Below, piece after piece: positions 7,297-13,942 of a stretch of DNA of 15,831 nt. Within the stretch, counting starts at the first letter, position 1. Each line of letters opens with the position of its first letter. The stretch covers positions 14,281 to 30,111 of the forward strand of contig WVZH01000467.1 of assembly GCA_011772595.1 (NCBI GenBank). The letters run 5' to 3'. Under the pieces are notes generated by a model. It ran no database searches, was not told where the DNA came from, and was given only the letters and a program-made list of their open reading frames with translations. The position numbers and the translations under genes are program-made. This DNA comes from Anaerolineales bacterium. Lineage in GTDB: Bacteria; Chloroflexota; Anaerolineae; Anaerolineales; E44-bin32.

Positions 7297-8319
7297 ATGC
7301 AGATCACATTCATCCACGATGATGAAGACTTTCAATCCATGGCAGAACTGTGGAATGACTTGCTTTTACGTTCTACAACAAACGTCCCTTTTCTGAGACA
7401 TGAGTACCTGAGTGCATGGTGGTCTACGCTTGGAGGAGGGGAATGGGAGGCTGGGTATCTGTGGATTGGTATAGGCCGAAATGACCAAGGGACGGTGATT
7501 GGGATCGCGCCTTTCTTTTTGGCAGATCTGCCCGATGGCCGCCGTGTGGTGCGCTTCTTGGGAACCCTTGAGATCTCGGATTATCTTGATTTAATTGTTC
7601 CACGCGAGTCCTGTAGTGCTTTTGTAGATGCCCTATTTGAAGCACTCGAAGGTGAGGGACCTGAACGCTGGGGAGTACTGGATTTGTATAACATTCCTGA
7701 AGCTTCACCCACCCAATCAGCGCTGGAAAAGGCGGCAAGAAAACAAGGCTGGAAGTTTGTGAGAGAGAGGTTGCAGCCTTGTCCAGTGATTGGCCTAGAT
7801 CGATCTTGGGACGATTACCTCTCCGGGCTTGATAAGAAACAGCGACACGAACTCCGTAGAAAAATCAGGAGGGTAGAGCGGCATTCCCCGGAGATTCGCT
7901 GGCGAGTTGTAGGGACAGGTGACGACATCGAAACCGAGACAGAGAAATTTTTGGCTTTAATGGCTACCGACCCACATAAAGAAGGGTTTCTCACGGACGC
8001 AATGCGCAAGCAATTTCATCGCTCGGCAAAAGCTGCACACGAGTGGGGATGGCTTCATCTTTCATTTCTTGAGATGGGGAATGATCTGGTTGCGGGTTAC
8101 TTTAATTTCGACTATCTGGACCGACTGTGGATTTACAATTCGGGGATGAACCCCGACTATCTCCATCTTTCTCCCGGCTGGGTTTTACTGGGATATTTAA
8201 TAAAGTGGGCTGCGGAGAGTGGGAAGGAAGCAATTGATTTTATGCGGGGGGATGAATCCTATAAATATCGCCTGGGAGGCGTCGATACTTCGATCTTTCG
8301 ATTTGTCATCGAACGATAA
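7297..8319 (+). CDS. CelD/FemAB-like GNAT acyltransferase
   Basis: This 340-residue cytoplasmic protein matches the acetyltransferase family often annotated as involved in cellulose biosynthesis (CelD, Acetyltransf_6), related to FemAB peptidyl-amino-acid transferases. It has two GNAT-like halves: an N-terminal one with strand GTVIGIAPFFLADLP, and a C-terminal one with DLVAGYFNFDYLDRLWIYNSG. The diagnostic end motif FMRGDESYKYRLG lies at 315-327. A basic helix (DKKQRHELRRKIRR) precedes the second half. Members act on cell-surface polysaccharide, lipid or peptidoglycan precursors; the substrate here cannot be told. The ATG is preceded by AAGGA with about nine bases spacing. The gene stands alone on its strand, divergent from the pseudo-PP2C gene, with an EamA transporter 162 bases downstream. 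Family assignment is good; function is open. Confidence 0.82.
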   Translation: MQITFIHDDEDFQSMAELWNDLLLRSTTNVPFLRHEYLSAWWSTLGGGEWEAGYLWIGIGRNDQGTVIGIAPFFLADLPDGRRVVRFLGTLEISDYLDLIVPRESCSAFVDALFEALEGEGPERWGVLDLYNIPEASPTQSALEKAARKQGWKFVRERLQPCPVIGLDRSWDDYLSGLDKKQRHELRRKIRRVERHSPEIRWRVVGTGDDIETETEKFLALMATDPHKEGFLTDAMRKQFHRSAKAAHEWGWLHLSFLEMGNDLVAGYFNFDYLDRLWIYNSGMNPDYLHLSPGWVLLGYLIKWAAESGKEAIDFMRGDESYKYRLGGVDTSIFRFVIER

Positions 8320-8420
8320 TTCCTGCTGCGTTTTACAAAAGATGGCTTCACGCCGCGAAGCATTGCTTCCGAGATTGTCGGCAGCTATTTTCCTGCTGAC
8401 GCGAATGCTGCTTGATTGAG

Positions 8421-8441
8421 TCATGTTTTAAGAGAACATGA
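8421..8441. promoter_or_regulatory. Perfect 7-7-7 dyad upstream of the EamA transporter gene
   Basis: TCATGTT (8421-8427) and AACATGA (8435-8441) are exact inverted repeats with a 7-base spacer, 40 bases before the transporter start. Geometry suits a dimeric regulator's operator. There is no T-run after it, so it is not a normal terminator. The remainder of 8320-8481 shows only a small GAAGC/GCTTC hairpin and no clear promoter. Confidence 0.35.
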
Positions 8442-8481
8442 TACCGATTGATCGAGGCGAGAACGATCCAGCATACAGAGA

Positions 8482-9393
8482 ATGAGTAAGCGTTACGCAT
8501 ACCTGGCCCTACTGCTCACCGTTACGTTTTGGGGGGCATCCTTTGTAGCTACGAAAATCGCGCTGCGCGAATTGAGTCCGGCTACGATCGTATTCACCCG
8601 CTTTGCGTTCGGTTTGATATTTCTATTCTCGCTGCTCGCCGTGCAAAAAAACCTGGAACCGGTTACACGCCGTGAATTGGGCTCACTGGTCGTGCTTGGT
8701 TTCCTGGGGATCACGTTTCACCAGTGGCTCCAGGCAACGGGCTTACAAACTGCTTCCGCGACAGTGACGTCTTGGATCATAGCCACGATCCCTGTCTTTG
8801 TCGCCTTGCTAGGTTATTTGTTTCTTGGGGAGAGTCTGAAATTATCTCGAATTGCAGGGATAGTTATAGCGGCCCTTGGCGTATTAATCGTAGTCAGTGA
8901 TGGAAATCTAAGCGCGTTGGTCGCGGGAAGCAAAGGAAGCCTCGGAGATGTGCTTATCGCCATCAGTTCCTTGAACTGGGCCGTTTTTACCGTGCTGAGT
9001 AAGCGTTTTCTCGGAAATCCCGGTGGAGCAGAGTCCCAATCGGTTCACAATTCTGGAGGGTCGGTCGCTTTCATGCTCCACGTCGTGTTAGCCGGTTGGG
9101 TATTTACCATCCCCTGGGTTCTCGTGGACGGTGGATGGCGGGCATTGGCGACACTCAGCCTTGAAGGTTGGATCGCAGTTTCCTTTCTAGGTGTAGTTTG
9201 CTCGGGATTAGCTTACTTCCTGTGGTACGAGGCGTTAGCCCGGGTGGATGCCGTGCAAGCTGGAGCCTTTCTCTATTTCGAACCCATCGTGACAACTGCC
9301 TTGGCGGTGCCTCTCCTGGGTGAAGCTTTCACTTTTACAGCTGGCCTAGGTGGCGCGGCGATACTGTTTGGTGTCTGGCTTGTCAATCGTTGA
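8482..9393 (+). CDS. EamA-family (drug/metabolite superfamily) membrane transporter
   Basis: The protein has 303 residues and about ten hydrophobic segments in two EamA repeats (about 5-140 and 150-302), the usual architecture and length for this family. Typical features are the start TVTFWGASFVATKIAL, the proline turn before LLGYLFLGESL closing repeat one, and the matching SGLAYFLWYEAL and VPLLGEAFT in repeat two. Members export or import small metabolites such as amino acids or nucleotide sugars, and substrate cannot be predicted from sequence. The loop after residue 150 (SKGSLGDVLIAISS) marks the repeat boundary. The ATG has only a weak AGAGA upstream, so initiation may be poor or the true leader unusual; no alternative start fits better. 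A 7-7-7 dyad upstream may regulate it. Downstream it converges on the PP2C gene, with no clear terminator in the 190-base gap. Confidence 0.9.
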   Translation: MSKRYAYLALLLTVTFWGASFVATKIALRELSPATIVFTRFAFGLIFLFSLLAVQKNLEPVTRRELGSLVVLGFLGITFHQWLQATGLQTASATVTSWIIATIPVFVALLGYLFLGESLKLSRIAGIVIAALGVLIVVSDGNLSALVAGSKGSLGDVLIAISSLNWAVFTVLSKRFLGNPGGAESQSVHNSGGSVAFMLHVVLAGWVFTIPWVLVDGGWRALATLSLEGWIAVSFLGVVCSGLAYFLWYEALARVDAVQAGAFLYFEPIVTTALAVPLLGEAFTFTAGLGGAAILFGVWLVNR

Positions 9394-9583
9394 TAACTTG
9401 TCGCCATATCCCTGCGGTCCCCGGTCGACCTAGGGGAGATTGTGGAATCTGCGTTGGGTCTTGGGATCACGGACAGTATCGCGATTAATTGGGTCAATAT
9501 CATCGGTGTCAAGGTGGAGCAGGGAAGGAATTTCAAGTGGGAGACTGTGCCGGGGGCGAGATCTGGGTCCTGGGAATTGTGTC

Positions 9584-10528
9584 CTACGACCAGGGCCACA
9601 ACCCTAGCCACCAGCTTATGCCCATCGCTGCGACAACAACGATGGTCAGCAGGAGAATCGACAAAGCGGTCAAGAGAAACCAGTTGAATCGTCTTGCCCT
9701 CGGATGAGGTTTCGGCTGATCCGTCACCGGGAGCTCGAGGATCACCAGCGTAATGTTATCGAATCCTCCACGCTCGCGTGCCAGATCGATGAGGGAGGCC
9801 ACGGCATCGATGGCGGGTTCTTGATTGAGCGTTTCTTGGATTTCTTCATCCTCCACAAGGTCGGTAAGACCGTCGGAACACAGTAGAATCCTGTCCCCTT
9901 CTAGCAACTGCAGACCCTGATTTGATTCCGACTTTTCATCGCTTTCATTCTCGGCGAGGCGTAGTCGTAGGTCAGGCTCAACTTCTTCTTTTCCACCGAT
10001 GTGACGTCGCAGCACGTGGGCTTGTGGATGGTCGCGGGCCTGGTCGGGTTGGATGATTTCGTGTTTGATGGCTTCCTGAACCCAGGTGTGGTCGATGCTG
10101 ATTTGTTGCAGGTTTCCTTGGCGTAGCATGTAGATGCGACTATCCCCAACGGAAGCCGTGTATAAATGCGTACCGATAACCCAGGCTATGCTTACTGTGG
10201 ATCCCATCCCTTGGTGGTCTCTATCCGAGCGGGAGGCGTGGAAGACGGCACGGTTTGCCTCTGTGACTGCATCGATCAGCTGTTTCACGGGTTGGTGCCC
10301 ATCCGATCTGCTCAGGCTTTGAACGACAGTGTCGACGGTCATTTCTGAGGCCACCTCGCCTGCTCTGTGTCCACCAATGCCGTCGGCGACGACAGCCAAG
10401 AGTGCGGGAGTGGGAGAGCGCTCCATGCGATATGCCGTCACGGAGTAACGATCCTCGTTGTTCGTGCGGGTCTCTCCTGGATGACTGTAGGCGGCGACAT
10501 TTAGATGTGGTTTGTCGGTGGGAATCAC
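9584..10528 (-). CDS. PP2C-family Ser/Thr protein phosphatase, C-terminal membrane anchor
   Basis: This is an active-looking metal-dependent protein phosphatase that would reverse Ser/Thr phosphorylation. Motifs run in order: NED (24-26), VADGIGGH (47-54), GST (109-111), GDSR (128-131), HVLRRHIGG (171-179), LLCSDGLTD (215-223) and DNIT (257-260). The metal ligands D26, D49, D219 and D257 are all present. An acidic insert lies at about 193-205 (ENESDEKSES). Residues about 283-304 are a single membrane helix near the C-terminus, leaving the catalytic domain in the cytoplasm with a short WWLGLWPWS end. Many bacterial PP2Cs of this size lack an anchor. The GTG start overlaps the VWA-FHA stop (GTGA on the minus strand) and has AGGAG eight bases upstream, indicating co-translation with that gene. 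The likely partner kinase is not in this window. Confidence 0.95.
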   Translation of the reverse strand: MIPTDKPHLNVAAYSHPGETRTNNEDRYSVTAYRMERSPTPALLAVVADGIGGHRAGEVASEMTVDTVVQSLSRSDGHQPVKQLIDAVTEANRAVFHASRSDRDHQGMGSTVSIAWVIGTHLYTASVGDSRIYMLRQGNLQQISIDHTWVQEAIKHEIIQPDQARDHPQAHVLRRHIGGKEEVEPDLRLRLAENESDEKSESNQGLQLLEGDRILLCSDGLTDLVEDEEIQETLNQEPAIDAVASLIDLARERGGFDNITLVILELPVTDQPKPHPRARRFNWFLLTALSILLLTIVVVAAMGISWWLGLWPWS

Positions 10529-12411
10529 GACTCAGTCTCCTGATTCGATTCGGGTTTCGCCTGGTGTTGGTCCGCCGGACGTATGTAGATCTCCAGTGGC
10601 TTTGGAGTGGAGGACAATTGAAAACGCAGCGTCACTCGACCAATGTGAATTAGATCGCCGTGTGTTAGCCGCTTCCCGTCTTCAGGCACTTCATCATAGT
10701 TAACCCACGTACCCGCAATCGATCCTTGATCGCGCAGTAAATAACCTCCACCAGCTAAACGAATCATACGGGCGTGCATCCCGGAGACGGAAGGATCGTC
10801 AAAAGGCACAGCTGTCATGCTTGGATCGCGTCCGAGAATAAATTCCACGCCGGTAAGCGGGATGGGTTCTCCCTCCTCCCCATGCGGTCCAAGGGGAATC
10901 AGATGCGCTTCAGCTTCCTCGGCTGCCGCCTGCCGACGAAGGCCGGCACGTATCAGTGTGCTTCTCCGCGAGGGCGCCTCTTTTTTCTGGGTTGTTACTG
11001 TTGCAGTCCTTCCTCTGCTCATGTTGACCAGACTAGCAGCAAGAAGGATGCCAGCGATGAGCACGGCTAGCGCTGCCAGAACAGGGCCAATCGCGCTGCG
11101 AAGGGTAGCTAAACCACGCGGCGGCGTTCTTACTTCAACAAAAACCGGCAACTCGATAGAGACTCCCTGAAGACCAAGAATATCTTCAACAACGACCTGG
11201 ATCGAGTGTGTCTCGTCCTGCAGGTAGTCTGTGAGATCCCATTCAATTTCTTGGAAGGGTGCTTCTAGACGTTCGTTGACGATTTCGCCATCTACGATCA
11301 GTTGACTCCTGCTGAGAGGTCTTGGATGTTCATCGGGGAAAGTGACCAACAATTGCAAATCCTCCCTGTTGGGAGGCAGATCTTCAATGGCCAAGGTCGG
11401 ATCCTCAGTCTGGCGCACGATTAGATCTGGAGGTTGGATAAAAGCAACTTCTGGGGGTAAAACGTTGATGTCAAAAGTGCGGATCTCAGAGAAGGTTTCT
11501 AAATCGACATCCGTGAGACGAACCTGAACGCGGTGGGATCCAGAAGTGATCGCTTTGGATGTGTAAGTGAGCTGGTATTGAGTGCGCTGTGCCAGAATTC
11601 TCTCCGCGAATTCGTTCAATCCTAGATCCGGATCAAACAGAAGCAATTGGCCTCCGGTTGCGTCGGCTATCTGACGCAGGGGCTCTGCCTCGGGTTGTTC
11701 AAGGTTTTCCGGTTGACCCATCAAGATGGGGTGTAGGATGGTGCCAGTCTGGCGTGCTCGGGTAATGATGTTGGATATTGGGATATCGCGTGGAATCCGT
11801 AGTAGGGGTGTGAGGAAGATTAGGTGTGTGGGCATGCCTGGATGTGCTGGGGGATCAGCGATCAGATCGAGTGCCTGCAGAAGCAACTCGTACCCAGTGA
11901 GGGTATCTTCAAAAGCAGGTGTGAAGTTGTCGAGTCTGGCGGCTAAATTGGCCGCAGAGCGACTTTGAGATATCAGCACACCTTCTGTGGTGATTAGACG
12001 CAGATCGTCGACCCCTAAGAGGCTGGCCGAAGGAAGCTGCCACCAGGACAGCAAAGCTTGACGAGCGCGGTCGAAGCGCGATCGACCGAAGGCGTCTCGA
12101 ACCTTCATATCTAACGTCGTATTGAGCACAAATACCTGCCTGGTGCCGACATTCTGCTCGCTCACAGTGAGGTCTAAGAGCATGGTTTCGTCTTCGAAAA
12201 CACTGAAGTTGTTTTGTGCTAGACCCGGCAGATGACGTCCGGTGCTGTCGGTCACGGCCAAGTACAGCGTGACCTGTGGGAAGTCATCTGTGATGGGTGC
12301 AGAAGCACGTAATGTAACGCTCAATTGTGCTGCTGCAGGTATCGCCGGTAACCAGGGACTAGCCAAGATCAGCGCCAAGAATATTCGTCGGGCGAAGGTA
12401 GAGCGAATCAT
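10525..12411 (-). CDS. Membrane VWA-like/FHA domain protein
   Basis: The 628-residue protein spans the membrane once. Residues 1-28 look like a cleavable signal peptide ending AIPAAA. Residues about 90-290 resemble a von Willebrand A domain, but the MIDAS DxSxS is replaced by N97-T-T99-L-D101, so metal-dependent adhesion is doubtful. A beta-rich region (about 290-430) follows, then a helix at 441-465. A basic stretch after the helix places the C-terminus inside. The FHA domain (about 524-600) keeps its phosphothreonine-binding signature: G527-R528, S541-x-S543-x-x-H546 and G567-T-W-V-N571. It could carry an outside signal to a phosphopeptide partner inside, or be recruited by phosphorylated partners. 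It overlaps the downstream PP2C gene by four bases. Its ATG follows a -10 box by six bases with no Shine-Dalgarno sequence, suggesting a leaderless message. Confidence 0.88.
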   Translation of the reverse strand: MIRSTFARRIFLALILASPWLPAIPAAAQLSVTLRASAPITDDFPQVTLYLAVTDSTGRHLPGLAQNNFSVFEDETMLLDLTVSEQNVGTRQVFVLNTTLDMKVRDAFGRSRFDRARQALLSWWQLPSASLLGVDDLRLITTEGVLISQSRSAANLAARLDNFTPAFEDTLTGYELLLQALDLIADPPAHPGMPTHLIFLTPLLRIPRDIPISNIITRARQTGTILHPILMGQPENLEQPEAEPLRQIADATGGQLLLFDPDLGLNEFAERILAQRTQYQLTYTSKAITSGSHRVQVRLTDVDLETFSEIRTFDINVLPPEVAFIQPPDLIVRQTEDPTLAIEDLPPNREDLQLLVTFPDEHPRPLSRSQLIVDGEIVNERLEAPFQEIEWDLTDYLQDETHSIQVVVEDILGLQGVSIELPVFVEVRTPPRGLATLRSAIGPVLAALAVLIAGILLAASLVNMSRGRTATVTTQKKEAPSRRSTLIRAGLRRQAAAEEAEAHLIPLGPHGEEGEPIPLTGVEFILGRDPSMTAVPFDDPSVSGMHARMIRLAGGGYLLRDQGSIAGTWVNYDEVPEDGKRLTHGDLIHIGRVTLRFQLSSTPKPLEIYIRPADQHQAKPESNQETES

Positions 12412-12417
12412 GTGCTC

Positions 12418-12426
12418 ATTGTAGCA
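12418..12426 (-). promoter_or_regulatory. Extended -10 promoter of the VWA-FHA/PP2C unit, probably leaderless
   Basis: On the minus strand TGCTACAAT matches the extended -10 TGnTATAAT with one mismatch, and ends six bases before ATG 12411-12409. No good -35 is visible 16-18 bases upstream, as is common for extended -10 promoters. Expected transcription start is at or next to the start codon. Confidence 0.5.
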
Positions 12427-12597
12427 TGCGGGTTATCGACAAGAATAGCGAGTTTGCAATCGACTTACAAACCGCGCGCGAAACCGCATTCTGATTGTAT
12501 GATGCAGTTGATGGGAGAAGGGGTCGTCGTGAACGGAATGCGAAGATACAGACAAATTGGTTTAAGGCGACCAATAGCGATTGCGGAGAGTATCGTG

Positions 12598-12705
12598 ATG
12601 AGCACGAGTGAGCGCATGATCCGCGTCGTTCTTATAGCAGGGTTCGTGGCTGTTCTGGCGATCGAGGCCTGGCTACTGCTGCGAGCAGTGCAAACATTGC
12701 TCTGA
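12598..12705 (+). CDS. Predicted 35-residue single-span membrane peptide
   Basis: ATG at 12598 opens 35 codons ending TGA 12703-12705. GGAGAG lies seven bases before the start. The product begins MSTSERMIR, then has one hydrophobic run, VVLIAGFVAVLAIEAWLLL, with a glutamate inside it, and ends RAVQTLL. This is a plausible inner-membrane small protein. The frame stays open further upstream, so a longer version from ATG 12538 is possible, but its extra residues are basic and unremarkable. I do not recognise a family. It lies divergent from the VWA-FHA gene. No clear promoter is seen in 12427-12590; a TATGAT at 12498-12503 lacks a -35. Existence rests on the ribosome site and the transmembrane character only. 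Confidence 0.45.
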   Translation: MSTSERMIRVVLIAGFVAVLAIEAWLLLRAVQTLL

Positions 12706-12823
12706 AATATTCGACGGAGTATTGTCAGCTTTATAAGCTTACGTGCTGTGTTGTTGCCTAGTGTGAAGAGTGTGACGGTAAGAGGTAATTTGTACTGGTA
12801 GTTTTTTGAGCCTCCCTCTGGCA

Positions 12824-12858
12824 GACCCTCCCGCTTACCCCCCATAAGCGGGAGGGTC
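12824..12858. terminator. Very strong 14-bp hairpin in the convergent gap
   Basis: GACCCTCCCGCTTA (12824-12837) pairs perfectly with TAAGCGGGAGGGTC (12845-12858) around the loop CCCCCCA. It lies between the small plus-strand peptide and the minus-strand membrane protein gene. Neither side has a proper T-run (plus side ATTTAA), so it is a terminator candidate by position and stability rather than by full consensus. Confidence 0.5.
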
Positions 12859-12863
12859 ATTTA

Positions 12864-12884
12864 ACGGGCGAGTTTTTCGCCCGT
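12864..12884. terminator. Second hairpin of the run
   Basis: ACGGGCGA (12864-12871) pairs perfectly with TCGCCCGT (12877-12884) around GTTTT, six bases from the 14-bp hairpin. It may act with it as a tandem terminator for the minus-strand gene ending at 12923. Confidence 0.4.
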
Positions 12885-12892
12885 AAGGAGCG

Positions 12893-12924
12893 AAGGGATG
12901 TTCCAAGCCAGAATGTCATCCCTT
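12893..12924. repeat. Third hairpin, overlapping the stop codon of the membrane protein gene
   Basis: AAGGGATG (12893-12900) and CATCCCTT (12917-12924) are perfect inverted repeats with a 16-base loop. The outer arm includes two bases of the TAA stop of the minus-strand gene. It could pause ribosomes or protect the mRNA 3' end, or be chance. Confidence 0.35.
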
Positions 12925-13855
12925 AGGATGTCAACGCTATCGCTGAATCTTGCGAGCTGGGTGCGCTCGAAAGTTGCTTGTAGGTTATCGTCCACGCTCC
13001 GACGATAAAGGTTTGAAGAAGACCATTCGCGAGAACCAAAACGGGAAGGTAGAGTAGAAGGCATAATCCTGAGAGTATCTGACCGGAGAGCGCCGCCCGC
13101 CCACCTTCGATCAGAGCCCCCGTCGAAGCTGGAACAGCGATCGCGATCATCGGTGTGGCCAGGAAGAATCCGGCGATCAACCCTCCAACGACGAGGATAA
13201 GTGACATGGCGACGACAGGTCCCGGATTCTGTTGTAGCGTTTGCCAGGCTTTCCGGAAAGCATCGGGCACACCTAGATTATCGACCACGACTGCGACTTG
13301 TGTCAGGGATATGTAGGATCCAAAAAGGACCCCGAGCGGGATCAAAAGACAGATCAGTGGGCATAGGCAGAGGAGGCCAATTCCAAAGGTCAGAAACCCA
13401 ATGGATAGAACACCGCAGAATAGCAGCAAACTCGCTGCAAAGGTGACGATTAACATCATAAGAGAAACGCCCAGAAGGCGCCAGAAATGGATGGAACTTT
13501 CTTTAAGCAGTTGGCCGAAACCGGGACGATCGTCTTGGTCGGCGCGATCGAAACCTACGATCAAGCCTCCTAAGCCAAGGATGCTCAAAATAATGAACAC
13601 AATCGTAAGCAAGATAATGAGGACGACAATACCCGACGAGATTCCTATCGCTTGTTCTGGGCTGAGCGAGTCGAGGAAGCGTTCGAATTGGGGTATCTCC
13701 TCAGCTTGTATTTGGTATTGGAAAATATCTCGTATTCGACCGCTCATACTGCGGAAACCGGATCCCAGACCGGCGGAAAGCATTCCAAAGATCCATAGTA
13801 CTTTGTGTTTCCACGTGATCTCCCAAGTGCGGCCGAGGACTGCTGCTTGATCCAC
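12923..13855 (-). CDS. Uncharacterised polytopic membrane protein
   Basis: This 310-residue protein has roughly six hydrophobic spans (about 17-35, 70-103, 124-150, 155-185, 214-245 and 258-290), several of which could be paired helices. It opens LGRTWEITWKHKVLWIFGML, a beginning I associate with uncharacterised membrane proteins of Chloroflexota and Actinomycetota, and carries VPDAFRKAWQTLQQNPGPVV before the last spans. The latter resembles repeats in the membrane domain of glycerophosphodiester phosphodiesterase-like proteins, but I see no catalytic motif. The GTG start has an excellent Shine-Dalgarno sequence, TTAGGAGG, seven bases upstream. It lies 87 bases after guaA on the same strand with no clear terminator between, so co-transcription is likely. 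Three hairpins follow its stop. Function is not known. Confidence 0.8.
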   Translation of the reverse strand: MDQAAVLGRTWEITWKHKVLWIFGMLSAGLGSGFRSMSGRIRDIFQYQIQAEEIPQFERFLDSLSPEQAIGISSGIVVLIILLTIVFIILSILGLGGLIVGFDRADQDDRPGFGQLLKESSIHFWRLLGVSLMMLIVTFAASLLLFCGVLSIGFLTFGIGLLCLCPLICLLIPLGVLFGSYISLTQVAVVVDNLGVPDAFRKAWQTLQQNPGPVVAMSLILVVGGLIAGFFLATPMIAIAVPASTGALIEGGRAALSGQILSGLCLLLYLPVLVLANGLLQTFIVGAWTITYKQLSSAPSSQDSAIALTS

Positions 13856-13942
13856 AGTGGCGCCTCCTAATCTATTTGGCGCTATAGAAACCGATCTTCT
13901 CTGGGGTTGGCAATAGCCTTAAGGTGATTGCGTGATGATGCC

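Noticed and set aside
9413..9440. Possible terminator from the CCCC/GGGG repeat near 9420-9436 after the EamA gene
   Set aside because: The stem is about five base pairs with a 10-base loop and there is no T-run after it.
9273..9611. 112-codon minus-strand frame across the EamA end and the gap to PP2C
   Set aside because: It overlaps the ends of two confident genes, lacks a ribosome site and has no family features. The 9394-9583 gap appears to hold no gene.
12412..12597. Longer version of the small peptide gene from ATG 12412
   Set aside because: That start sits in the VWA-FHA promoter, has no ribosome site and adds residues with no domain character.
13856..13942. Promoter for the membrane protein gene (TTGCCA and CTATAG)
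   Set aside because: The spacer is about 20 bases and the -10 match is poor; read-through from guaA is simpler.
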